Below are positions 53,765 through 62,348 of a stretch of 64,000 nucleotides of DNA, one piece after another (position 1 is the stretch's first letter; each line of letters begins with the position of its first letter). Source of the DNA: an uncultured Cellvibrionales bacterium (GTDB lineage: Bacteria; Pseudomonadota; Gammaproteobacteria; Pseudomonadales; GM7GCV1); contig CAJXYP010000010.1 in NCBI GenBank assembly GCA_913063225.1, positions 1-64,000 on the forward strand. Reading direction: 5' to 3'. Position numbers and translations under genes: made by a program. Below the pieces are notes generated by a model. It was not told the origin of the DNA, searched no databases, and saw nothing but the letters and a program-made list of their open reading frames with translations.

Positions 53765-54322
53765 ATGGAAGCACGTATTGTAAAGCTGGCGGATGGTCGC
53801 ACGCTCGAAGTTAGGCAGGCCAAGCAAGAAGACGCTGATCAATTATTGGCATTTTTACCCTCAGCCTTTGAAGAAACTGATTGTTTGTTAATGACTCGCA
53901 AGGAGTTTGACAATACATTGGATCAGGGGACAGATTTTTTGGGGAAGATAGCCGCATCACAAACCCAGTTGGCCCTGGTCGGTATTCTGGACCATGTATT
54001 AGTCGCAGTACTTACCTTCACCGTTCGTGATTTGGAGCGGGTTCGCCATGCGGGCGAAGTGGGTCTTATTGTAAGCAAAGACAGCTGGGGCTGCGGTATA
54101 GGTAAGACTATGATGAGTTGCCTGCACCAGTCGGCTGAGGGCAATTCGGAAACCACGAAAATTGACTTGCGGGTCAGACTTAGTAATCGCAGAGCGATAA
54201 AGCTATACGAAAACTTGGGCTATCAGGTCGAAGGTTGGATTCGCAAGGCCGTTAAAATTGGCGACCAATACGACGATCACTATTGGATGGGCAAAGAGAT
54301 GCCCTTTGATGATCGTTATTGA
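53765..54322 (+). CDS. GNAT-family N-acetyltransferase
   Basis: A 185-residue acetyltransferase fold. The acetyl-CoA loop is in SKDSWGCGIGKTMMSCL, followed by LRVRLSNRRAIKLYENLGYQVEG, the standard motif B. The substrate is unknown. Transcribed in the same direction as the GFA gene with a 91-bp gap. Confidence 0.85.
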   Translation: MEARIVKLADGRTLEVRQAKQEDADQLLAFLPSAFEETDCLLMTRKEFDNTLDQGTDFLGKIAASQTQLALVGILDHVLVAVLTFTVRDLERVRHAGEVGLIVSKDSWGCGIGKTMMSCLHQSAEGNSETTKIDLRVRLSNRRAIKLYENLGYQVEGWIRKAVKIGDQYDDHYWMGKEMPFDDRY

Positions 54323-54362
54323 TTGAAACTTTGCGGGCTGAATAATTTAGTAGTAGATCCAC

Positions 54363-54830
54363 CTACTTTTCGGCAGGTTTAAATTGGTTCGGGTCTAAGC
54401 ACATAAGCTTGATACTTATATTGCCAGCGGTAGTTTGTCGCACGGAACTAACCAAAATGTTAATTTGATCTTGCGATACGACTACACCGGGATGGTGGAA
54501 TACCATCTCCTGCCGTTCCTGATTCATAAACAAATTTAAGTGGTCATCCTTTTCAAGAGCCTCTGCCGCGCTGTGCAGGTGGGATGCCAGCAGGCTCCTG
54601 AAGGCAGAAAAGTCCATTTTTCCAATGTGCTCAGAATTGTCCAGTTCAAGTGTGCAATCAAGGTCCCCGGATTTGGTTTCAAAATTCAATATTTTAGGGG
54701 CCTGTCCGGCCGCTATCTCTTTGTATAGCGATTCGGCATCTTCTTCACTTACGCCGAAGATCAACTGATTCAACCCCTTGATGATTGCCATCATCAGTTC
54801 AGTGGGCTGAATTTCGAATTCTTGCGTCAT
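54363..54830 (-). CDS. Hypothetical protein
   Basis: A 155-residue acidic, soluble protein without a signal peptide, membrane segment or motif that I recognise. It has a His-containing helix (LLASHLHSAAEALEK) and a C-terminal beta-rich part. It stands alone between the GNAT gene and thrH, convergent with the former. Codon pattern looks normal, so it is probably a real gene. Confidence 0.65.
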   Translation of the reverse strand: MTQEFEIQPTELMMAIIKGLNQLIFGVSEEDAESLYKEIAAGQAPKILNFETKSGDLDCTLELDNSEHIGKMDFSAFRSLLASHLHSAAEALEKDDHLNLFMNQERQEMVFHHPGVVVSQDQINILVSSVRQTTAGNISIKLMCLDPNQFKPAEK

Positions 54831-54960
54831 ATTGGCCGAGCCTTGATGTTAGAAAAATGTAAAATACAAAGGTTGCAGCTAGCCTACGCTAGGCACTTGA
54901 GTTTTTGCAATATGCCTCTATGCTTGCCGTCCCATTTTTTTGATATTTCAGGAGATTCTA

Positions 54961-55596
54961 GTGGAAATCGCATGCCTCGACCTTGAAGGTGTTTTGTTGC
55001 CGGAAATTTGGATTAAGTTCGCTGAGGCGACTGGTATTTCTGAATTGAAAGTAACTACCCGTGATATCCCTGATTACGACGAGCTAATGCAGCTTCGGTT
55101 GTCCATTCTCGATCAGCATGGCTTAGGTGTAAATGAAATTCAGGAGGTAATAGCTACCTTGTCTCCTCTTGAAGGTGCTGCGGAATTTTTAGATTGGTTA
55201 CGTGAACGATTTCAGGTGGTCATTCTGTCTGACACTTTCTATCAGTTCGCTGGCCCACTGATGGCTCAACTTGGTAATCCCACTTTGCTTTGTCACAACC
55301 TGGAAGTAGATGCCACTGGTCGAGTGGTTAATTACCACCTGCGGCAAAAGGACCCTAAGCGTCAGTCGGTAATTGCGTTGAAGAGCTTGTACTACAGAAT
55401 AATCGCAGCGGGAGATTCTTACAATGACACAAGTATGTTGGAAGAAGCCCACGCCGGAATATTGTTTTGCCCACCACAAAATGTAATTGATGAATTTCCT
55501 CAATACCCTGTGGCTAAAAATTATGAAGAATTTAAGGCCGAATTTGTTCGCGCCAGCAATAGAGATTTATCTATATATCTTGGAGGTCTAGTTTGA
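54961..55596 (+). CDS. thrH: Bifunctional phosphoserine phosphatase/homoserine phosphotransferase
   Basis: A 211-residue HAD enzyme that matches the Pseudomonas ThrH pattern: EIACLDLEGVLLPEIW, TTRDIPDYDELM, VVILSDTFYQFAGPLM, QKDPKRQSVIALKSLYYRIIAAGDSYNDTSM. Motif I DLEGV carries the nucleophile. The GTG at 54961 is chosen because AGGAGA precedes it and homologues begin MEIACLD. It converges with pabB, with four bases between the stops, and may supply serine or threonine synthesis. Confidence 0.94.
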   Translation: MEIACLDLEGVLLPEIWIKFAEATGISELKVTTRDIPDYDELMQLRLSILDQHGLGVNEIQEVIATLSPLEGAAEFLDWLRERFQVVILSDTFYQFAGPLMAQLGNPTLLCHNLEVDATGRVVNYHLRQKDPKRQSVIALKSLYYRIIAAGDSYNDTSMLEEAHAGILFCPPQNVIDEFPQYPVAKNYEEFKAEFVRASNRDLSIYLGGLV

Positions 55597-55600
55597 AAGT

Positions 55601-56986
55601 CTAGCTGGATAGGCCACGTTCCATATGTCGGAGCAACGGCCTTATTTTATCTAGAGTCTCCTGATATTCCGAATCTCTATCGGAATCTATAACAATTCCA
55701 CCACCGCCCCAAGCATTGAGCCGCTCTCCATCGGCCTCGAGGGTGCGAATTGCGATATTGGTATCCATAGAGCCGCAAGCACTTAAGTAGCCGACGCAGC
55801 CGCAATATACACCTCGATCTTGTGATTCCAGCTCTGAAATTATTTCCATAGCGCGACGCTTTGGCGCGCCGGTAATTGAGCCTCCAGGCAGGCAGTGCTC
55901 CAATACTGAGACTGCATCCTGATCTGAGGATAGCTCGCCAGTTATTCTACTCACCAAATGATGAACTGTAGGGAAGCTGTGTAATTCATATAGTCCGGGC
56001 ACTCGAATGCTCCCGGGTTCACAGCATCTACTTAGATCGTTGCGCATCAAATCCACGATCATAAGATTTTCAGCTCTATTTTTTTCGCTGTCAGACAGTT
56101 GTCGGGCTAGCTGAGCATCTTCTGCCGGGTTTTCTGATCTAGGAGCGGTGCCTTTGATAGGCCAGCTTTCTACATGACGCCCCCGAATCTGAATAAATCG
56201 TTCTGGCGATAGAGATAAGATCTGTCGGTCAAAGCCCAGATAGGCTCCATGAGGAGTAGGGGTCAATGCGCGCAGTTGGATATAGGCATCTGCGCAGTCT
56301 CCCTGATAGGCCGCTGAAAAGTGTTGTGCCAAATTGACCTGATAACAGTCACCTGCGCGCAGATAATCGAGAATTCTATCGATATTTGTGCCGTAGTCGG
56401 CTTGTGACTGGCTCGCTTGAAATGGTTCTAGTAATCTGAAGTTGGATTTCTGATTGGTTGCTTCGTTGATAGTTTGAGAAAAAGTAAGGTGACAAAAACG
56501 ATCTACTATTTTGGCGGCTTTTTCCTCATTGCAGTCCGGGTGAAATACTAGCTGCGCCGTCTTTTTTAAGTGGTCAAGAATTAGTGCCCAGCTATATAGC
56601 CCCATACATACCTGCGGGATATAAGTCTTTGTTCTTGCAGGTATTTGGTGTTGTAAGTGATTGGTCTCGTAGCCGAGATATCCGATTAGGCCCCCACAGA
56701 AAGGAATATCTTCTGAGGGCTCAACGGGTCGTAGAATTGATAAGGCGTCGCGTAGGCTTTGCAGGTTGGATGAGTTTTTCTGGCTTGAATATTGTGTGGT
56801 GCTGAGATTGAGAATGTGTTCAGGAGAAGCCGACAAGATATCAAAGCGACCGGTACTCGCTGGTGAGACACTTGAATCCAGTCCGGAATCCAGCCATATC
56901 GGATAATCAAGATTTCTTATGCTGCTGAAGTAGTCAGCTGCGGGGCGATATTCGAGTGGCTCGGTCCGAACTTTGGCGAGATTCAA
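55601..56986 (-). CDS. pabB: Aminodeoxychorismate synthase component I
   Basis: Converts chorismate to aminodeoxychorismate with ammonia from PabA; PabC (14927-15766) completes PABA synthesis. The 461-residue protein has the motifs LRAGDCYQVNLAQHF, LSPERFI, SWPIKGTAPRSENP (the PabB/TrpE PIKGT motif), VDLMRNDLSRCC and CLPGGSITGAPKRRAMEII. The PIKGTAPR form is that of PabB rather than TrpE. It follows the lipoprotein gene by 20 bases. Confidence 0.93.
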   Translation of the reverse strand: MNLAKVRTEPLEYRPAADYFSSIRNLDYPIWLDSGLDSSVSPASTGRFDILSASPEHILNLSTTQYSSQKNSSNLQSLRDALSILRPVEPSEDIPFCGGLIGYLGYETNHLQHQIPARTKTYIPQVCMGLYSWALILDHLKKTAQLVFHPDCNEEKAAKIVDRFCHLTFSQTINEATNQKSNFRLLEPFQASQSQADYGTNIDRILDYLRAGDCYQVNLAQHFSAAYQGDCADAYIQLRALTPTPHGAYLGFDRQILSLSPERFIQIRGRHVESWPIKGTAPRSENPAEDAQLARQLSDSEKNRAENLMIVDLMRNDLSRCCEPGSIRVPGLYELHSFPTVHHLVSRITGELSSDQDAVSVLEHCLPGGSITGAPKRRAMEIISELESQDRGVYCGCVGYLSACGSMDTNIAIRTLEADGERLNAWGGGGIVIDSDRDSEYQETLDKIRPLLRHMERGLSS

Positions 56987-57006
56987 TTCAGAGGTTCCTT
57001 AATGAT

Positions 57007-57897
57007 TCAGCTCGCTGGTTTCATAGCTTTAAGCATAAATCTCTGGGTTCTTCCCCGCACGGCTTCATCAAAAATAGCAATGCTGGGGTCATCTGAAGAA
57101 ACAGTAAGAATGTCACTTTCGCCAACAATCGTGAAGCCAACCTCCTCAAGGAGGCCGCGGACCACTGATGGCTCAATACGATGTAACTCGGCGTTGTTGT
57201 TTCCAGCAGCGCCTTGGTGATCGACAACTATCCAGAATCCTCCGGGAGTCAAAATGTCGTATGCGGTCTGTGCTAGTGCAGTGGCAGCCAGTTCGCCTTG
57301 GTCGTTGTAAATATCGTGCATATTGTTAATCAGCGTTGCGGCGTCCATACCATCAAAGTTATCCCGTAATTCAGAGTAGTCCATTTCCGCAGTTTCTATC
57401 TGGGGTAGTCTATTATTCGCGAGGCGTGCGCTCTGACCAGCTCGATTTGACCCGTCTCGAAAATCCAGAGTGCCGGAGGTGTTCTGGGCTACAACCCATC
57501 CTTCAAATCCAACAGCCCAAGCCAGGCTTTCGGCGTAATATCCGTCTGAAGAACTTAGATCGATAACGCTCATGCCGTCTTCAATTTCTGCCCAACCTAG
57601 TACTTGATCAGGTTTTCTTCTCGCATGTTCTGCTGCGTCTCCGGCTGGACGTCCAATAGACAGATATCCAGATTGAACTCTTTCAGCGATAGACAGGGAA
57701 TCCGCCAGAGTAGCGTTGTTCATCTGCTCTAGAAGCCCTAGAGCTTCGTCTACAGACTCTTCAAGAGAATCGCTGGCGATAGTTTCCGGCGCGGCACCTT
57801 CTGACGTGGGAGTAGCGGTTGCTTCTTCATTGCTGCAAGCAAGCAGTATCAAGCTTGCCGCCATACAGAAAATTAGTGCCATTTGTTTTTTGATCAT
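57007..57897 (-). CDS. Exported lipoprotein with a methyltransferase-like domain
   Basis: A 296-residue protein with a lipoprotein signal peptide (lipobox LLAC at about residues 18-21), a Thr/Ser/Glu-rich linker and a domain like the predicted methyltransferases of COG4798. The SAM loop region reads MSVIDLSSSDGYYAESLAWAVG, where the usual Gly-rich loop is replaced by SSSDG. GFWIVVDHQG and VVRGLLEEVGFTIVG are preserved. Export makes cytosolic SAM unavailable, so the present function is unclear. It lies in the proS-SLT-pabB run. Confidence 0.8.
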   Translation of the reverse strand: MIKKQMALIFCMAASLILLACSNEEATATPTSEGAAPETIASDSLEESVDEALGLLEQMNNATLADSLSIAERVQSGYLSIGRPAGDAAEHARRKPDQVLGWAEIEDGMSVIDLSSSDGYYAESLAWAVGFEGWVVAQNTSGTLDFRDGSNRAGQSARLANNRLPQIETAEMDYSELRDNFDGMDAATLINNMHDIYNDQGELAATALAQTAYDILTPGGFWIVVDHQGAAGNNNAELHRIEPSVVRGLLEEVGFTIVGESDILTVSSDDPSIAIFDEAVRGRTQRFMLKAMKPAS

Positions 57898-58002
57898 GGT
57901 GTTGCCTCATATTTAAAGGGTTGTACAAGGGTATTGAATATATTCTGGGCTCTGATTCGCATATATAGGCGTCCGGTGCAGATGCATTCCTGTGTCTACT
58001 TT

Positions 58003-58566
58003 CTATGGCCACTTGGCCAAAGCCAAAAGGACTCGATCGCTATACCAGTTCTGGCCATAACTACCGTTGTAACGGGCTAAGGCGGGTTCAACCTCGCCGG
58101 ATTCAATTTTTAAATAGTAAGCCAATATGGCACAGCCATAGCGAAGGTTGGTAGCCACTTGGGTCAAATTGACTTCTTGCCTACCCAGCTCCGCTTTCCA
58201 AAATGACATTACCTGCATTAATCCCTGAGCGCCGGATCGTGAAACGGCATAGCGATCAAAACCAGATTCAACCTCTATAAACGCGAGCACCAAATCAGGG
58301 TCTAGGCCTGCACGGCTGGCCTCAGAATGAATGGAGTTCAATAGTGAGACTCGCTCTTGCGGGTCGTCCACATATAGTTCGAGCCAAGTAGAGCGTGGCA
58401 CTAACCAAACTTCCGCATCAAAGCGATCAATAAAGCTGTCAGATTGGTGCAGTACCTCCGACAAAGCTTGCCGAAGCTGAGGATCTACATCTTGAGCATG
58501 GCTAGCTGCAGGGACTGCTAAGAATAGCAGCGCCAATAAAAGGCTATAGCTTCTCGACATTCTCAT
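58003..58566 (-). CDS. Lytic transglycosylase (SLT domain)
   Basis: A 187-residue exported murein transglycosylase. The signal peptide ends PAASHA-Q. The SLT domain starts near residue 80, with the catalytic Glu in [28 protein letters not shown] and the later ARYNGSYG. The ATG at 58566 overlaps the end of proS by 23 bases; an ATG two codons on (58560) is equally possible. An SLT gene beside proS is also found in Pseudomonas. Confidence 0.9.
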   Translation of the reverse strand: MRMSRSYSLLLALLFLAVPAASHAQDVDPQLRQALSEVLHQSDSFIDRFDAEVWLVPRSTWLELYVDDPQERVSLLNSIHSEASRAGLDPDLVLAFIEVESGFDRYAVSRSGAQGLMQVMSFWKAELGRQEVNLTQVATNLRYGCAILAYYLKIESGEVEPALARYNGSYGQNWYSDRVLLALAKWP

Positions 58567-60259
58567 TAATAAAACTGTGTAACTGGTCAATGGCGACATC
58601 ACGGTTTTCAGGTTTGCGCCTATTTCGATATTCGATCGAGCCGCTTTCTAAGCCTCGATCGCCGATCACTAGTCGATGCGGAATGCCGATAAGCTCAACA
58701 TTGGCCAGCATTACGCCGAGCCGGGCTTTTGGTTCATCCATATAAAGTACTTCATAACCCTCTTTAGTCAGCTGCTCGTAAAGGTTGTCGCAGGCCTCGC
58801 GAACTGCTTCGGATTTATGAGGGTTTATCGGAATAAGGGCGATCTGGAACGGCGCAATCGATGCTGGCCAGATAATGCCCCGGTCATCATGGTTTTGCTC
58901 AATAACTGCGGCGACTGTGCGAGTAATGCCTATGCCATAGCAGCCCATAGTGAGCGTTTGGGATTTGCCGTTTTCGTCAAGAACCTCTGCCTTGAGTGCC
59001 TCGCTGTACTTCGTTCCGAGCTGGAATATATGACCGACTTCAATACCTCGTTTTATGGTTAACGTTCCCTGACCGCAAGGGCTTGGATCACCGGCAACAA
59101 CGTTGCGTAGATCAGCTACCTCAGGTTCGGCACAGTCTCGTTCCCAATTAACACCGATTAAATGGAAATCGTCCTTGTTCGCACCACAGGCAAAATCAGC
59201 CATGGTTACCGCTGATCGATCGGCAATTGTCTTCAGGCTCAAATCAACGGGACCTATGGAGCCCGGCTTGCAGGATAAGGCCTCTTGGATTCTGGCTTCA
59301 GAAGCAAACTGCAATGGACTGGCGACTGCCTCTAGATTCTCGGCCTTGACTTCATTAAGTTGGTGATCACCTCGCAAAACCAGCGCAATTAGGTCGCCCT
59401 CGGCTCCTTCAACTAGCAGCGTCTTAAGGACTTGCTCTTGGGGAAGTTTTAAAAATGTCGAGACTTCTTCAATACTGTGTTGGTCTGGAGTAGCGATTTC
59501 CAGCTTGTCGGCCGAGGCTTTATGGCGCTCATTTGTTGGTGCCAAAGCTTCGGCTTTTTCTATATTGGCTGCGTAATCACTTTGGTCACTGAAAACGATA
59601 TCGTCTTCGCCTGATTCGGCTAGAACATGAAACTCATGAGACCCGCTGCCGCCGATACTTCCGGTATCTGCGAGAACAGGGCGAAAATTTAAGTCCATGC
59701 GACCAAATACAGCGGAGTAGGCGCTGTGCATGCGGTCGTATGTTTCCTGCAAGCATTTTTGGCTCAGATGAAAGGAGTAGGCGTCCTTCATAATAAATTC
59801 TCGTGAGCGCATCACACCAAAACGAGGGCGAATTTCGTCGCGGAACTTAGTTTGAATCTGGTAAAAGTTAGCTGGTATTTGTCGGTAACTAGCGAGGTCC
59901 CGCCGCACCATATCGGTAACCACTTCTTCGTGAGTAGGACCCAAGCAGAAGGAACGACCGTGACGGTCGTTGAATTTGAGTAGCTCTGGACCAAACATAT
60001 CATAGCGGCCTGATTCCTCCCAGAGTTCCCCAGGCTGCACTACTGGCATCAATATCTCTTGAGCCCCGGCAGCGTCCATCTCTTCACGAACGATCTTCTT
60101 CACTTTTTGTAAAACACGCACGCCCAAGGGGAGCCAAGTATATAGCCCGGAAGCGAGGCGGCGGATCAATCCGGCACGCAACATTAGTTGATGACTGATT
60201 ACTTCAGCGTCGGCTGGTACTTCTTTTTGTGTCGCTAGTAGAAAGCGGGATGCGCGCAT
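58544..60259 (-). CDS. proS: Proline-tRNA ligase
   Basis: A 571-residue class II synthetase of the bacterial type. Motif 2 region [26 protein letters not shown]; motif 3 [13 protein letters not shown]. The central editing (INS) domain, which clears Ala-tRNAPro, is present at about residues 230-390 ([20 protein letters not shown]). Start ATG at 60259. Confidence 0.96.
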   Translation of the reverse strand: MRASRFLLATQKEVPADAEVISHQLMLRAGLIRRLASGLYTWLPLGVRVLQKVKKIVREEMDAAGAQEILMPVVQPGELWEESGRYDMFGPELLKFNDRHGRSFCLGPTHEEVVTDMVRRDLASYRQIPANFYQIQTKFRDEIRPRFGVMRSREFIMKDAYSFHLSQKCLQETYDRMHSAYSAVFGRMDLNFRPVLADTGSIGGSGSHEFHVLAESGEDDIVFSDQSDYAANIEKAEALAPTNERHKASADKLEIATPDQHSIEEVSTFLKLPQEQVLKTLLVEGAEGDLIALVLRGDHQLNEVKAENLEAVASPLQFASEARIQEALSCKPGSIGPVDLSLKTIADRSAVTMADFACGANKDDFHLIGVNWERDCAEPEVADLRNVVAGDPSPCGQGTLTIKRGIEVGHIFQLGTKYSEALKAEVLDENGKSQTLTMGCYGIGITRTVAAVIEQNHDDRGIIWPASIAPFQIALIPINPHKSEAVREACDNLYEQLTKEGYEVLYMDEPKARLGVMLANVELIGIPHRLVIGDRGLESGSIEYRNRRKPENRDVAIDQLHSFINENVEKL

Positions 60260-60434
60260 TTTGTTAATTTGATCCTATTTTGGGGTGATCATTGTACGTA
60301 TAGAAAGCCTCTGCTGTCAGAGATATAGAGGCCAATACTGAGATTTTTAGTATTTGGGTTAACGGCGCAGCAGCTTAGATAGAAGCCCGCTAGTGCTGCG
60401 TTTCTTTGGGCTGTCGGACCTCAGCTCTTGATAC

Positions 60435-61715
60435 TTATCCTGAATTTTTTTGCATATCCAAGTCTAGATTGTCGGCAGATAAATCGCGCATGACTTTGGT
60501 TATGGCCGGTTTGCCTGCTTCTTTTGAATCGCTTTCCGTGGTCTGACTCAGTTTTACTATGCGCCAATCTTCTATTGGCTTACCGAATTCATCTGCTACC
60601 ACCATGATGGTTGGTTTTAATCGGGCTTTTTCATCGTGATCAACTACCACACCGATTTCTCCAGAGTCTAACTGAAGTAATGTACCAAGAGGGTAAGTCC
60701 CCAACGCTTCGATAAATTGCACTGCTAATTCATCTTGAAAAGCGCGGCCGCGCTGAGCGTAGATATACCTGGATGCCTCAGAGGGCGATAAAGCTGCGCG
60801 TTCAGGGCGGACCGGGTTGAGCAGTAAGTCGTAGGCAATAGCAATCGATGCGATACGAGCTAGCAGGGGGATTTCCTCCCCGAGCAAACCTTTAGGCTTA
60901 CCAGTGCCATTAAATTTTTCGCGATAAGTTTCAATAATAGAAATTACTTTTTCGCTTTTAGTGGATTGTTTAACCAAATTAACAGTCCTCGCGATAGCTG
61001 CCTCTTCGCGAGTCATGCCCTCAGTATTTACTTTCACTTTTGAACTGTTGCTTTTTAGATTGCCAATATCTTTCAGTAAAATAGCGAGAGTTAGATATTT
61101 GAGTTCTGATTCTTCAATACCGATATGCCGACCACAGAGTAATGCCCAAGTAGAGGCTCGCAGAGCATGGTTGTAGACCTTGTCGCTTCGTTTTTGCATT
61201 AGCGCCAGCCAGGATAGGGCTGAGGGGTAGTGCACGGCACTGTTTACTAAGGCGTTCGAGGCTTTTTCTATTGATTTGGAATCGACCCCCGAACTAGCTG
61301 ATACACCCTTAAAAACGTTGCCTATGGAGCTTTGGACGTTCTTGTATGATTGGCGAGCGGTTGCCACATCTGCTGTTGTCATTACTGGTCGGCGAGTATA
61401 TTGCTCTCTATTAATGTCTAGGGGCTTGGTTGATTTTCTAATCGGTTCACTAGACTTACTAGTATCAAACTTGGGTGCGACAGGAGCCGTATTTAACTTC
61501 TGATCAACGGCAGTACCAATTGAGTTTGCGGAATCGACCATTACAAATTCGCAGAGTTCTTGGAGCTTTGCTAGAACTTTTGGAGAAGTTACACAGAAGC
61601 CTTGCATCAAAAATGGTGACTCCGACCAAGGCCGGTCTAAGGCAGACACATACATGCCCATTGCGATGTGCATAGCGGGAACTTTTATCTGTTTTAGCTC
61701 GGTACCGCCACGCAT
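60435..61715 (-). CDS. DUF3391/HD-GYP-type protein with degenerate active site
   Basis: A 426-residue protein. The N-terminal DUF3391-like region (VPAMHIAMGMYVSALDRPWSES) is followed by a low-complexity linker and an HD-GYP domain. Signature residues are changed. The HD pair reads LLKDIGNL (Lys in place of His), the HHE region reads ETYREKFNG, and GYP reads GTGKPKGL (GKP). Cyclic-di-GMP hydrolysis is therefore doubtful; a binding or scaffold role is more likely. A GGAGG site precedes the ATG. A +1 shift at the A7 run near the 3' end (60445-60451) would extend the protein by about 27 residues to 60359. Confidence 0.82.
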   Translation of the reverse strand: MRGGTELKQIKVPAMHIAMGMYVSALDRPWSESPFLMQGFCVTSPKVLAKLQELCEFVMVDSANSIGTAVDQKLNTAPVAPKFDTSKSSEPIRKSTKPLDINREQYTRRPVMTTADVATARQSYKNVQSSIGNVFKGVSASSGVDSKSIEKASNALVNSAVHYPSALSWLALMQKRSDKVYNHALRASTWALLCGRHIGIEESELKYLTLAILLKDIGNLKSNSSKVKVNTEGMTREEAAIARTVNLVKQSTKSEKVISIIETYREKFNGTGKPKGLLGEEIPLLARIASIAIAYDLLLNPVRPERAALSPSEASRYIYAQRGRAFQDELAVQFIEALGTYPLGTLLQLDSGEIGVVVDHDEKARLKPTIMVVADEFGKPIEDWRIVKLSQTTESDSKEAGKPAITKVMRDLSADNLDLDMQKNSG

Positions 61716-61863
61716 ATTTGGTAGGCCTCCATTGTTAATTTTTAACGCTAGAGAGAAATATACTAGTTTTATGAAACTAGGTCACTTGCTTCAAGTGGTT
61801 TCTAGATCGATTGGTAGGAGCAGAAACCTTGGATTAGCGTTTATTGACGGCCTGTGTCTGGGG

Positions 61864-61869
61864 TATAAT
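61864..61869 (+). promoter_or_regulatory. -10 element for fmdB-aspS
   Basis: TATAAT 30 bases upstream of the fmdB start. ttattg at 17 bases is a poor -35; TTGACG lies nearer at 14 bases. A likely promoter for the two-gene unit. Confidence 0.5.
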
Positions 61870-61898
61870 CGCGCGCCGCTGAAAACTGGATTTTAGTA

Positions 61899-62276
61899 AT
61901 GCCGATCTATGAGTATCAATGTGACCAATGTGGTCATCAATTCGATGCCATTCAAAAGTTTAGTGATGCTCCTTTGCAGGACTGTCCTGAGTGCGAACAA
62001 AGCCCTCTGCGGAAAAAAATATCTGCTCCGTCATTTAGGTTGAGCGGCAGCGGTTGGTACGAGACAGATTTTAAATCTGACAAAGAGAGTAAGCGTAATC
62101 TTGCTGGTGATCGAAATGAGCCTTCGGCGGGCAAAGAGCCCTCAGCAGGAAAAGAGTCATCAACGGGAAATGAGCCTTCAGTAAATAGAGAGCCCTCAGC
62201 GAATAAAAAGTCTTCAACGAATAAAGAGCCCTCAACGAATAAACAATCTCAAGAGCCCAACAAAAAAGCAAAGTAA
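61899..62276 (+). CDS. FmdB-family zinc-ribbon protein with repetitive tail
   Basis: A 125-residue protein. The N-terminal 45 residues are the FmdB zinc ribbon: MPIYEYQCDQCGHQFDAIQK, then CPECEQSPLRKKISAPSFRLSGSGWY. The remainder is a hydrophilic tail of six-residue repeats (such as KEPSAG, KEPSTN). FmdB proteins are commonly encoded just before aspS, as here; molecular function unknown. Confidence 0.9.
   Translation: MPIYEYQCDQCGHQFDAIQKFSDAPLQDCPECEQSPLRKKISAPSFRLSGSGWYETDFKSDKESKRNLAGDRNEPSAGKEPSAGKESSTGNEPSVNREPSANKKSSTNKEPSTNKQSQEPNKKAK
62115..62240 (+). repeat. Seven 18-bp in-frame tandem repeats in fmdB
   Basis: Seven consecutive 18-base units, each encoding a variant of (N/K/R)(E/K)(P/S)S(A/T/V)(G/N). 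The third base varies, so the units are old enough to have drifted. An eighth, decayed unit may follow. Confidence 0.85.
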
Positions 62277-62348
62277 ACTCGACAGCAATAGGCCGGTAAC
62301 TGCGGCTAGTAAAAGCTGAATATATAACAACTGAACTGGATTTTAATT

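Noticed and set aside
62115-62240. Possible CRISPR-like array
   Set aside because: Contiguous 18-bp in-frame coding repeats without spacers.
62071-62271. Minus-strand ORF with Leu/Tyr-rich repeats
   Set aside because: Antisense reading of the 18-bp fmdB repeats.
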